Shown here in pieces: positions 21,054 to 31,042 of a stretch of DNA of 64,000 nucleotides. The notes beneath the pieces are model-generated. The model was not told where the DNA came from. It searched no databases and saw only the letters and a list, made by a program, of their open reading frames with translations. The number at the start of each line of letters is the position of its first letter. Positions within the stretch are counted from its first letter, which is position 1. Origin of the DNA: Theocolax elegans (Eukaryota > Arthropoda > Insecta > Hymenoptera > Cerocephalidae); assembly GCA_026168455.1 (NCBI GenBank), contig CM047426.1, positions 75,605,986 through 75,669,985 on the forward strand. Reading direction: 5' to 3'. A program made the position numbers and the translations under genes.

Positions 21054-22792
21054 TTATTCCATATGCTCTCGGGTGCGATATATTTTGAAACATGGTGTAA
21101 CACATAATGGAACATCATTGCAATTTTCACACTTATAATGAACTAACTTTGTTTTTTTATATCTGTAGCATAAAATGCATCGCTTTCTCTCAGATTTATT
21201 TTCTCCGATTAGTGCAGGAAAGTGAGGCTCTGCAAATCTAGTCGGATTTTCATTGGAAAAACGAGGATTACTCTGAGAATTATGTTTGGAATGATATTTT
21301 ACCAAATCTCTAACTAATTATTTGCGAAAGTCTAAAAATGTTATTCTACTATAATTATGCAGGATTTTATATACAACAAATGAATTAAAAATTGTCATAT
21401 CAATCAAATGGAAAAAAGTTTTTTATACCATTTTTTTTATTTTTTATTATTTCGTAAGAACTTGTACATTGATCGGATAAATCAACGCCACCCATGTTAT
21501 TATTATAATCTATAACAATATTTGGTTTCTGCTTATTTTCTTTAGATCGATAATCTATTTTATTTGTAGTTATCATTTCAGGGGAATGTATGGTTGAAAG
21601 CATATTCACAATTTTTTTATCTTTCCAAGATATAAAAGTCATTATATGAGAACTAAAAACTTTCATCTCACCTTTTTCAATTTTTGTAATCTATTTTTGG
21701 AATATGCATTCGGTTCGATCTAACTGTTACACAAGCATTCACCTTTTCTTGATGCAATTTAGCGAATAGTTTGGGTGAAGTGTACCAGTTATCAATATAC
21801 AAGGTACGGCCTTGTCCGACTAAATCACCAAGCAATTCTAATACTACTTCACCTGAACTACCGAGTAAGGATTTATCTGCAGTGTTTTCTTTATCTTTTC
21901 CTACATAAATCTTATAATTATAAATGTATCCGTTTTCAGAATCACAGGTTTCATAAAATTTCAATCCGAATCGGGCCCTTTTGTTTCTTTGTAATTGTTT
22001 GAAAGATAGCCTTTCAGTCCATTTCATCAGAGACTCGTCAATTGAAATTTTATTGCCTGACCGGTAAATACTTTGAAAACGACCATCAAGATCATTAATA
22101 AATGGTCTTACTTTTCCTAGTTTATCTGATGAGTTTGTGTCTTCAGAAAAATGTAAAAGTGAAGTTATAGTTTGGAACCTGACTAGAGTCATCGTTTTTG
22201 CAAAAAAGGGTGTTTCAATTATCGGGTCTTTGGACCAATACATCTCAATGCTTGGTTTTTTTACAATACCCATCATTATTTGCACAGCGAAAAAAGTATT
22301 AAATTCGTCAGAAGCAATATCATTACATTTATTTACCCTTGAGTTTTGTTTTTAGCTTATTAGATTTTCTCATATCATCTTTTTTGTTTTCTTTCTATAT
22401 ATTACTTTGGCAAGCAATCATATCTGCAATATCTTCGGAAATGATGGCTTTAAAAATATCAATGCAGGAACTATTAGCATCAAGTCCGCATCTCTTTGCA
22501 ATCCTGAATTATTATCATTAAATGGATGCACCCTTGGTGTAAAGTTAGAAGTTTCTATAAAAAGTAAGTTTTTCTGTGCAGCTTATCTAATCTGACACTC
22601 AGTGGAATGTCTTCATTTTTCAACTGAAATATCATCAAAACTTTGCAGGTTACTTGATAAATCAACTTCTTCGTCATCACTAGTATCTACTCCAGCCAAA
22701 AAATCATCATTCGAATCATCATTACAGCTATCATCCGAAGATGATGATGATGAGGTTCGTAGTCTTTTTCTATTTTGTCTAGTTACTAACAT
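21054..22792 (-). pseudogene. piggyBac 2 transposase (left copy, frame broken)
   Basis: Same protein as at 23,764-25,501. Here the catalytic region is split by a frameshift near 21,670 (lost T in a T-run), and the leader is broken by one-base indels near 22,355, 22,490, 22,585 and 22,620. The cysteine-rich C-terminus (21,054-21,305) and the central part (21,677-22,285) are intact pieces. Confidence 0.85.
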
Positions 22793-23344
22793 ATTTCCCA
22801 AAAAACTTTTTGTTATTATTGAGAAAGAAATGTTCCGTGTAGGTTTATTACCAAAATTCAGAGAAAATTTTCAACGCGAATTCAATCCGACTTATATTAT
22901 TTCAAGAAATGAATTTCGCTTGTGGAAAACAATCGCCACCTAGTGGTGAAAGTGATCACTACAAAATGACAAAGCTTTATGTTTTTAGATACCCAGTGCA
23001 ATGTGGACATATTAAACAGTGTAATAGTTTTAATTGGTGCAGTATTAGTAAGTTACGTAGACCCTATAACCAGGGATGCAAATAATTAATTAAAATGATT
23101 AATTAATTAAAGAATAATTAATAATTAAAATTCTAATTATCAATTATAAAAAGATAGAATTAATAATTAAATTTTAATTATTAATTATGAAAAGATAGAT
23201 TTAATAATTAAATTTTAATCATTAATTATGAAAAATGTATCGGTGCAATCGGGAAGAAGGGAAACTCGAGGTTGCGCGCGGCGAACTCACCTTCGCGCAC
23301 AATCGGATCTCCAATACACTTTTTCGTTTCTTTTTATTTAATTT

Positions 23345-23640
23345 TTTTGTATTTTTTTTGTTTTTTTTGTTTTTTCGTTTTTTTGTATTTTTTTTGTTTT
23401 TTCGTTTTTTTGTATTTTTTTTGTTTTTTCGTTTTTTTGTATTTTTTTTGTTTTTTCGTTTTTTTGTATTTTTTTTGTTTTTTCGTTTTTTTGTATTTTT
23501 TTTGTTTTTTCGTTTTTTTGTATTTTTTTTGTTTTTTCGTTTTTTTGTATTTTTTTTGTTTTTTCGTTTTTTTGTATTTTTTTTGTTTTTTCGTTTTTTT
23601 GTATTTTTTTTGTTTTTTCGTTTTTTTGTATTTTTTTTTT
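23345..23640. repeat. 27 bp T-rich minisatellite, about 10 units
   Basis: A regular array whose unit is seven T, GTA, eight T, G, six T, CG (27 bp). The frames of Phe, or Lys on the other strand, that it produces are not genes. It lies just downstream of the piggyBac 2 transposase, comparable to the T-rich tract downstream of piggyBac 1. Confidence 0.85.
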
Positions 23641-23763
23641 TGTATTTTTGTTTTTCGTTTGTTTTTAATTTTTGTATTTTTTTTGTATTTTCTTGTATTT
23701 TTTTTAGTTTTGAATTTTGTATTTTTTTTTATTTTCCTATATTGCGTTGAATCTTCATTCTCA

Positions 23764-25501
23764 TTATTCCATATGCTCTCGGGTGCGATATATTTTGAAA
23801 CATGGTGTAACACATAATGGAACATCATTGCAATTTTCACACTTATAATGAACTAACTTTGTTTTTTTATATCTGTAGCATAAAATGCATCGCTTTCTCT
23901 CAGATTTATTTTCTCCGATTAGTGCAGGAAAGTGAGGCTCTGCAAATCTAGTCGGATTTTCATTGGAAAAACGAGGATTACTCTGAGAATTATGTTTGGA
24001 ATGATATTTTACCAAATCTCTAACTAATTATTTGCGAAAGTCTAAAAATGTTATTCTACTATAATTATGCAGGATTTTATATACAACAAATGAATTAAAA
24101 ATTGTCATATCAATCAAATGGAAAAAAGTTTTTTATACCATTTTTTTTATTTTTTATTATTTCGTAAGAACTTGTACATTGATCGGATAAATCAACGCCA
24201 CCCATGTTATTATTATAATCTATAACAATATTTGGTTTCTGCTTATTTTCTTTAGATCGATAATCTATTTTATTTGTAGTTATCATTTCAGGGGAATGTA
24301 TGGTTGAAAGCATATTCACAATTTTTTTATCTTTCCAAGATATAAAAGTCATTATATGAGAACTAAAAACTTTCATCTCACCTTTTTTCAATTTTTTGTA
24401 ATCTATTTTTGGAATATGCATTCGGTTCGATCTAACTGTTACACAAGCATTCACCTTTTCTTGATGCAATTTAGCGAATAGTTTGGGTGAAGTGTACCAG
24501 TTATCAATATACAAGGTACGGCCTTGTCCGACTAAATCACCAAGCAATTCTAATACTACTTCACCTGAACTACCGAGTAAGGATTTATCTGCAGTGTTTT
24601 CTTTATCTTTTCCTACATAAATCTTATAATTATAAATGTATCCGTTTTCAGAATCACAGGTTTCATAAAATTTCAATCCGAATCGGGCCCTTTTGTTTCT
24701 TTGTAATTGTTTGAAAGATAGCCTTTCAGTCCATTTCATCAGAGACTCGTCAATTGAAATTTTATTGCCTGACCGGTAAATACTTTGAAAACGACCATCA
24801 AGATCATTAATAAATGGTCTTACTTTTCCTAGTTTATCTGATGAGTTTGTGTCTTCAGAAAAATGTAAAAGTGAAGTTATAGTTTGGAACCTGACTAGAG
24901 TCATCGTTTTTGCAAAAAAGGGTGTTTCAATTATCGGGTCTTTGGACCAATACATCTCAATGCTTGGTTTTTTTACAATACCCATCATTATTTGCACAGC
25001 GAAAAAAGTATTAAATTCGTCAGAAGCAATATCATTACATTTATTTACCCTTGAGTTTTGTTTTAGCTTATTAGATTTTCTCATATCATCTTTTTTGTTT
25101 TCTTTCTATATATTACTTTGGCAAGCAATCATATCTGCAATATCTTCGGAAATGATGGCTTTAAAAATATCAATGCAGGAACTATTAGCATCAAGTCCGC
25201 AATCTCTTTGCAATCCTGAATTATTATCAGTAAATGGATGCACCCTTGGTGTAAAGTTAGAAGTTTCTATAAAAAGTAAGTTTTTCTGCAGCTTATCTAA
25301 TCTGACACTCAGTGGAATGTCTTCATTTTCAACTGAAATATCATCAAAACTTTGCAGGTTACTTGATAAATCAACTTCTTCGTCATCACTAGTATCTACT
25401 CCAGCCAAAAAATCATCATTCGAATCATCATTACAGCTATCATCCGAAGATGATGATGATGAGGTTCGTAGTCTTTTTCTATTTTGTCTAGTTACTAACA
25501 T
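23764..25501 (-). pseudogene. piggyBac 2 transposase (best copy)
   Basis: Minus-strand piggyBac-family transposase, different from piggyBac 1. Leader from ATG at 25,501 (MLVTRQNRKRLR, then a Ser/Asp-rich acidic stretch) to an in-frame TAG at 25,106-25,108. The same frame then continues: NTFFAVQIMMGIVKKPSIEM, KISIDESLMKWTERL (first catalytic Asp), LYIDNWYTSPKLF (second) and VIDYNNNMGGVDLSDQ (third), to a stop near 24,110. A frame break separates this from the C-terminal piece 23,764-24,015 with the cysteine cluster CILCYRYKKTKLVHYKCENC and CVTPCFKIY. Transposases of this family cut and paste at TTAA. The gene is near-complete but has one stop and one C-terminal break. The element's ends could not be fixed with confidence. 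Confidence 0.88.
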
Positions 25502-25670
25502 ATTTCCCAAAAAACTTTTTGTTATTATTGAGAAAGAAATGTTCCGTGTAGGTTTATTACCAAAATTCAGAGAAAATTTTCAACGCGAATTCAATCCGAC
25601 TTATATTATTTCAAGAAATGAATTTCGCTTGTGGAAAACAATCGCCACCTAGTGGTGAAAGTGATCACTA

Positions 25671-25899
25671 AAAAATGATAATTGTGAAAATTACGAAATT
25701 TCTAATAGATAATATGAACGGAAAATCTTTGTATAAAAAAGTTATTGTTTTAAAATTTTGAAATTTCCATCTCCAACCCCTAAAACTACCCCCTGATGGG
25801 TATGAAACTATAAATAATATACTTTTTACTATTTTATAAAAAATAACGTAATTTTATCGACATTTAAAAAATGACCAAAATCCATGTTCAACCCCTATT
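25671..25899. other. Non-coding sequence between piggyBac 2 and gypsy remnant
   Basis: AT-rich; no feature is recognised. Confidence 0.4.
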
Positions 25900-26823
25900 T
25901 TTGTAAAACAACCCCTTGGGGTCTACTGGTAGAAAAATGGTCTACCAGTATTGGGACGAAAGCTAAAAAAAGCCGTACCAGTGAATCGGTTAAAGCGGAG
26001 CAAGTATTAGTCCCGATGGCTCTCGAGACCAAGTACGGTCTTCTGTATTTCGGTGTGAGCCGACACGTTCTGGGCTGCGGAAGAGAGTACTTCGTTACGT
26101 CTCCAGACTAGGTTGATTCACTCGATCCAGCTAGTAAACTAATCTTCGACGATCAGAATGTACTCGAAATCTTGGACGCTTCTTGGGAAAGGACCCATAA
26201 CGTCCCCTGCGACATCTTCCCAGGGCCGTTCGATGCTGCCGTGGGCTCGTCGTGTCCTTGCTTCAGAACGAGCGCAAGTTTCTCAATCGGGACGACGAGT
26301 TTCCATGCTTTGTCGTCACCAACTGTCGTGGACAACATTGAATCGGGACGGTACGTATACAACCTCTCTAATACGATTTTCCATTTGTGAAAATCGCTCG
26401 GGCTTTTCGTGACCTTATCGCATTGACCGAGGTACCACTCATCGGTAGTTTCTTGGCACCATGTCGCTGAACTGACCGATAACTCGTGTTCCTCGCTCAT
26501 CCGAGAGAGCGCGTCGGGTACGTGGTTGAGTACTCCTTGCCGGTATTCCACCTCGTAATCGTATCCTTGTAACTCTATGGCCCAACGAGATAGGCATCCC
26601 GTTGGATTGCGCAGGTTACACAGCCATCTGAGACTGGAGTGGTCGGTTATCGCCTTGAACTTATAACCTACGACGTAAGCGCGGAACTTGCGAATGGCCC
26701 AGATGAGAGTGAGACACTCTCGCTCTGTGACGCTATAATTCCTCTCGCTGTCGGTCATCGTGCGACTCGCAAATTCGAGTACGCGTTCCTCCCCGTCTAT
26801 ATTTTGTACTAATACTGCTCCGA
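25900..26823 (-). pseudogene. Ty3/gypsy pol, RNase H and start of integrase (3' part)
   Basis: On the minus strand the frame from 26,823 reads GAVLVQNIDGEERVLEFASR, SERNYSVTERECLTLIWAIR (RNase H Glu region), FKAITDHSSLRWL (Asp region) and VLNHVPDALSRM (RNase H end). The integrase zinc-finger region follows (WKLVVPIEKLALVLKQGHDE, near 26,270) and is intact to about 26,153. Beyond that only frame-shifted similarity remains to about 25,900. The RT and earlier parts of the same gene lie at 32,807-34,640, separated by the inserted hAT element. No catalytic integrase core or 3' LTR was recognised. Confidence 0.85.
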
Positions 26824-26831
26824 GTCCTGTG
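26824..26831. other. Target-site duplication of hAT element, left
   Basis: GTCCTGTG lies directly outside the left hAT terminus and is repeated exactly at 32,799-32,806. An 8 bp duplication is the hallmark of the hAT superfamily. Removing one copy and the element rejoins the gypsy frame (QCDASDTG to GAVLVQN). Confidence 0.93.
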
Positions 26832-27106
26832 CAGTGGTGGGTACGTAGAAAATTACGCGAAGAATATGTATTTTACGACGCGTCGAATATTACATTATTT
26901 ACACTCTCATTTTTCTACGCGTGTGTATAATATACACCGAAACACAAACTCGCATTTCCTGTTATTTTATCGAACTGCGCATGCTTTGTGCTTTTGTATT
27001 CCCGCTTTCTTACCGGTGTTATGCCGTACTTTAAAATTCTTTTCAAATTACGATTACGATTACGTTATTCTGAATAATACATAGATAAATAAAACAACTA
27101 ATTACA

Positions 27107-29068
27107 ATGGATGTTGGTAGGCCAAGACACTCCGAGTGGGATACATTAGGTTTCAAAGCTCAAACCTTAACCAAAAAAGATGGCAAAAAATTTAGCGGTG
27201 CATTTTGTTTACAGTGCGAAAAGTGTATTACGAATACAGCTGTCTCCAGATTGAAATCGCACAGGTAATTGCATATTACGCAACTTATAATATATTTTAT
27301 CTTGTTGTATGATTTTATAGAAACTATATTTTATACAAAAAATTTTGAATTACAGAAACATATGTAAGTTAGATATTAATAAGCTCAAAGGCAAAGATGA
27401 AAGTCTACAATGCAGTTTCAATCTATCAACGATGAGCACTGTAACAAGCGATAACAGTAACGATGGGTTGGAAAATTGTTTTCAAGGTGTAAAAAGAAAG
27501 GCCAGTACTAGCTTGAATTTCATAAATGATAGTATTCAAGAAGATGATGAACATCCCATGAACAATATCAGCTCAGTAAGTATATATAATACAATCGTTT
27601 TAAGCAGCTGTCGTCTATAGAACAATTGCTTGTTTTTTAATAAATATTGTAAACATCTATTGCACTGCTTTTAGGTTGTCGAAAAAAAATGGATGTTAAC
27701 AAAATTTCGAGCAAACCATTTCGCAAAACAAACAGGAAGCTCACCAATTTTCTCGATCAAATGGATGATCAAGAACAAGCTAAAATTGACGAAGCGTTGT
27801 TAGAATTATTCATTGTTTTTGATATTGAATTTGAGAGTCTAAACTCAAGATATTTGAAAAATTTGATTCAATTACTGCGACCGGCATATGCATCACGATT
27901 GCCACAAATCCAAAAATTGTCTAACGACATTTTGTGCGACGTTTATGCTAAATATGTTAGTGATAAAATCCCATTATATTCAAATGGAATTATGTTAATT
28001 AACAAACAAAAAACTTTAATTAGTTTAACACTTGACAAAAGTGGAAAATATATGTTTGTAAAAAGGCAAGAAAATTCCAACGAAGATTTTCAACTATTTA
28101 TTGAAAATTCTATCGATGTCGTGAAAAACAAATATAAATCTGATATATACGCCGTAGTTTCTGATGTATCATGTACGTTTAAAAATCAAGAAGAAAATTA
28201 TTGTTACGTTACTTGCATCTCGGTAAAATTGCAAGCACTAGTTGAATCAATTATCGACTCTGAATTCTTAGAGCAAGTAAATCTTTTATTAACACAATTT
28301 TCAATACCAGCTTTTCAGCAACAATTTTGTAATGATAGTGGTTTATCGATTGAAAAATTGAATGTTGATGATGTCAGCTCGTACTACGGTGAATTTTTAT
28401 CATGCTATAAAAATTTAAAAACCATGCGTAAGATGATAGGTAAAGATGTTTATTCTTCATAAATAATAAACAATATATAAAATATTATTTATTTACTGTT
28501 TAACTCTAATTTTGAATCGAAATTAAACGAATCTATTAATATTTTGAAATTTGTTCGAGAAGTAACAGATAAAAAAGGATTAAAATATACGATAGCTGAT
28601 ACAATTGAGGATTGGAGCGCATTAATAAAAAGCACAGAAAACAAAACTCACAAACAATTAATAATGCGACAAATTGAAACAATTTTTAATCCCGTTGCAT
28701 TAGGTGCAAATTTTTTGCATCCTCAATATCGAGGAGACAGTTTTACAAAAGAGGTGAGACTTTCGAATCAATTGCTGCAATATATTATCGAACGACTTGA
28801 TGAGCAATCTGTGAGTAGTTATTTTGAATACCAAGAGAAAAGTGGTACATTTAACAGTTTATTTTCTAAAAATTATGAGTCACCCGAAATATTTTGGCGT
28901 GTGGCAGCGCAAAACCACAAAAATTTGGCAATTTTTGCCCTAAAAATTTTAAGTATTCCAGCTTTTACAGTCAACAAAAAATTAATTTCTTTAACACGAA
29001 GTTTCAGAGACTCTGAAGAAGAAAATAAAATTACAGAGCTCTATCATTTACTGAAAATAAATGAATAA
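27107..29068 (+). pseudogene. hAT transposase-like gene with BED finger, split and diverged
   Basis: Exon 1 (27,107-27,264) encodes a BED-type zinc finger: CLQCEKC, then LKSHRNIC across the splice. Exon 2 is 27,356-27,575, with a TTACAG acceptor and a GTAAGT donor. Exon 3 begins at 27,675 after TTTTAG. An 8-A run at 27,682-27,689 puts the splice-joined frame one base out of register with the long frame 27,691-28,462. That frame holds DIYAVVSDVSCTF (second Asp region of hAT enzymes), but the first Asp region reads TLDKSGKYMF where the minus-strand paralogue has LLIDGWKNSS. A second frame (28,544-29,068) has GANFLHPQYRGDSF, YESPEIFWRVAA and LSIPAFTVN, the hAT C-terminal dimerisation region. RW is not seen. 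It is probably inactive. Relation to the gene at 31,043-32,449 is clear but distant. Confidence 0.8.
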
Positions 29069-29453
29069 TTTTTCGTTGTAACTAAAAGATGCCGAAAATA
29101 ATAATAAAATAGCGATAAATGTATAATTATGTATATAATTATTTTAAATAATAAAAATAATAAAATAGATTTTTTCATAGTTATTATAGATTTTCATCTT
29201 ATCTTTTTATTCTTTATTTATCAAAATAATCATGTCGTATATCTTTTATTCGAAGCACGTATTCTTTGTTTAATTTATTTTATTCATCTACATTTTCATA
29301 ATTAAATTAAACATTGCGAATATTATCCCTCATTCGCAATGAATAATACAAACAAACTAATTTGGCTGATCTATCAGGTCTTAATCGATTACGTTTGGGA
29401 TCATGGACGTACGACCATTGCAAAAACAATCGCTCCAATTCACCCGTTGATGC
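29069..29453. other. AT-rich sequence inside hAT element
   Basis: Runs between the end of the plus-strand transposase-like gene and the internal inverted-repeat element. No feature is recognised. Confidence 0.4.
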
Positions 29454-29717
29454 ACATATCGACGGCTCCTATTCATAAAGTCCTATCTCAAAAATTAATT
29501 AAAAAATGTCCTAACTCAAGAATAATTCTATAAAGTCCTAACTGAAAAGAAAATTCTATAAGGTCCTATCTCAAAAAAAAATTTAGTCAGTATTATAAGG
29601 TCCTATCTCGGAAGTCAATTTTATAAAGTCCTATCTCAAATGCAATTCAATAAAGTTCGATCATAAATGTCAATTTTTTTAAGCCCCCCCCCCTTCCTTT
29701 AATACACTTTCTCTTAA

Positions 29718-30063
29718 GGTGATGTGATACCCATTAAAACAAAATCAGTATTTATTTTTTCTCAAGCAAACAGTATACTTTATCGAAAACAACGCTCTGT
29801 AACGGTGTTGTATTTATATTAAAGATAGTCTATGAATTTTTTCAAATTTTTTTATCTTGTTTTTAGCTATATATTACCGACCAAAAAATGGTTATTTCGA
29901 TATAATTCATTTTAAATTAATTATTTTGAAAAAATCGCTGTGTAACGGTATTCTATTTGCTTTCAATATTACCTGTAAATTTTTTCAGATTTTTAATTCC
30001 ATTAGTTTTTTAAATTTTTGGGATTTTAGATGTAGGTACCTGTAATTTGGGTATCACATCGCC
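29718..30063. mobile_element. TTAA-flanked MITE (346 bp)
   Basis: Flanked by TTAA at 29,714-29,717 and 30,064-30,067. Terminal inverted repeats GGTGATGTGATACCCA (left) and, complemented from the right, GGCGATGTGATACCCA match at 15 of 16 positions. No coding capacity. A TTAA target suggests mobilisation by a piggyBac-like or other TTAA-specific transposase (inference). Two internal diverged direct repeats around GTAACGGT...ATTTTTTCA are visible. Confidence 0.8.
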
Positions 30064-30119
30064 TTAACTTCATAAAATTATAATAATATTGATAATTTAT
30101 ATAATTTGAAAACTATTAG

Positions 30120-30199
30120 TTATCATATAATATAATATAAATTATATTGTCATAGACAATATAATTTATATTATATTATATTATATTATTTATATTATA

Positions 30200-30234
<35 letters not shown>

Positions 30235-30260
30235 TACTATATTTATTTATATTTGTTTCT
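30120..30260. repeat. TATAATATAAT-type low-complexity repeat
   Basis: Short AT tandem repeats, partly inverted around 30,150. No coding. Confidence 0.6.
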
Positions 30261-30470
30261 CTTTAAAAAATTGCCGTTCTCATAACATTGAAGTAAAAGG
30301 TAACATTTTTTATTCAAATATCACAAATTTCAAAACTGAATCTAAAAAAAATTGCGGCAGATTCAGGCCCATCTCTGTCGGCAAGTACATTTTAAATGTC
30401 TTACTTTTTTATTTTCTTTTTAAATGAATTACTTATATATTTTGACCTCTTAAATAATTCTACTTATATA

Positions 30471-30477
30471 ATATATA

Positions 30478-30540
<63 letters not shown>

Positions 30541-30548
30541 GATATATA
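30471..30548. repeat. (TA)n microsatellite
   Basis: More than 30 TA units with almost no interruption. Confidence 0.95.
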
Positions 30549-30579
30549 TTTATAATAGATCCAATTGGCAGAATATTTA

Positions 30580-30717
30580 CCCTAGTGGAAAAGTGAACAT
30601 TTTTTGGTTAAGTGAAACGTTTTTTCGGGCATTAATGTACAATTTATGGCCATTTTAATGGCAATGGCCAATTTCTTGTCTAAAAAACGTTTCATAAATG
30701 CTCGAATTTCCACCTGG
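30580..30717. mobile_element. Small MITE, CCCTAGTGGAAA type
   Basis: About 138 bp with imperfect terminal inverted repeats: CCCTAGTGGAAAAGTGAAC at the left and, complemented from the right, CCAGGTGGAAATTCGAG, plus inner inverted GAAACGTTTTTT/AAAAAACGTTTC. A related copy lies at 59,984-60,107. Confidence 0.6.
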
Positions 30718-31042
30718 ATACAAAATTCAAATTTTAATATTTTTTATATACTTATAAAATCTCGATAACGAGGTTAATGAAATATAATATATTCGGTAAA
30801 AGTGTACTCTTTACATGAGCATTATTATCCGATTCTGCATATATATTTATATTTTTGGATAAAGGTGTAAATATTATTTTTATAATTTATTGTTTTTATT
30901 AAAAAACGTATTGTTTAATGATTTTGTAGCTTTCAAAATTTGAGATGAGATAGGACTTTATAGAACTGACTTTTTCAGATAGGACTTTATAAAATTGTAC
31001 TTCTGAGATAGGACTTTATAGAATTATAATTAAGATAGGATC

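Larger units (their letters stand above)
20289..22961 (+). repeat. Tandem duplication 4, left copy
   Basis: The block from TACAAAATGACAAAGC (20,289) to GTGATCACTA (22,961) recurs at 22,960-25,670 (offset 2,671 at the start, 2,710 at the end; most of the difference lies in the T-rich minisatellite). Junction at about 22,961. The right half of this copy has extra frame-breaking indels compared with the other copy. Confidence 0.92.
22960..25670 (+). repeat. Tandem duplication 4, right copy
   Basis: Repeat of 20,289-22,961 with the AT-rich 41 bp repeat (about 23,075-23,230), the 27 bp minisatellite and the piggyBac 2 gene. Unique sequence follows from about 25,671. Confidence 0.92.
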
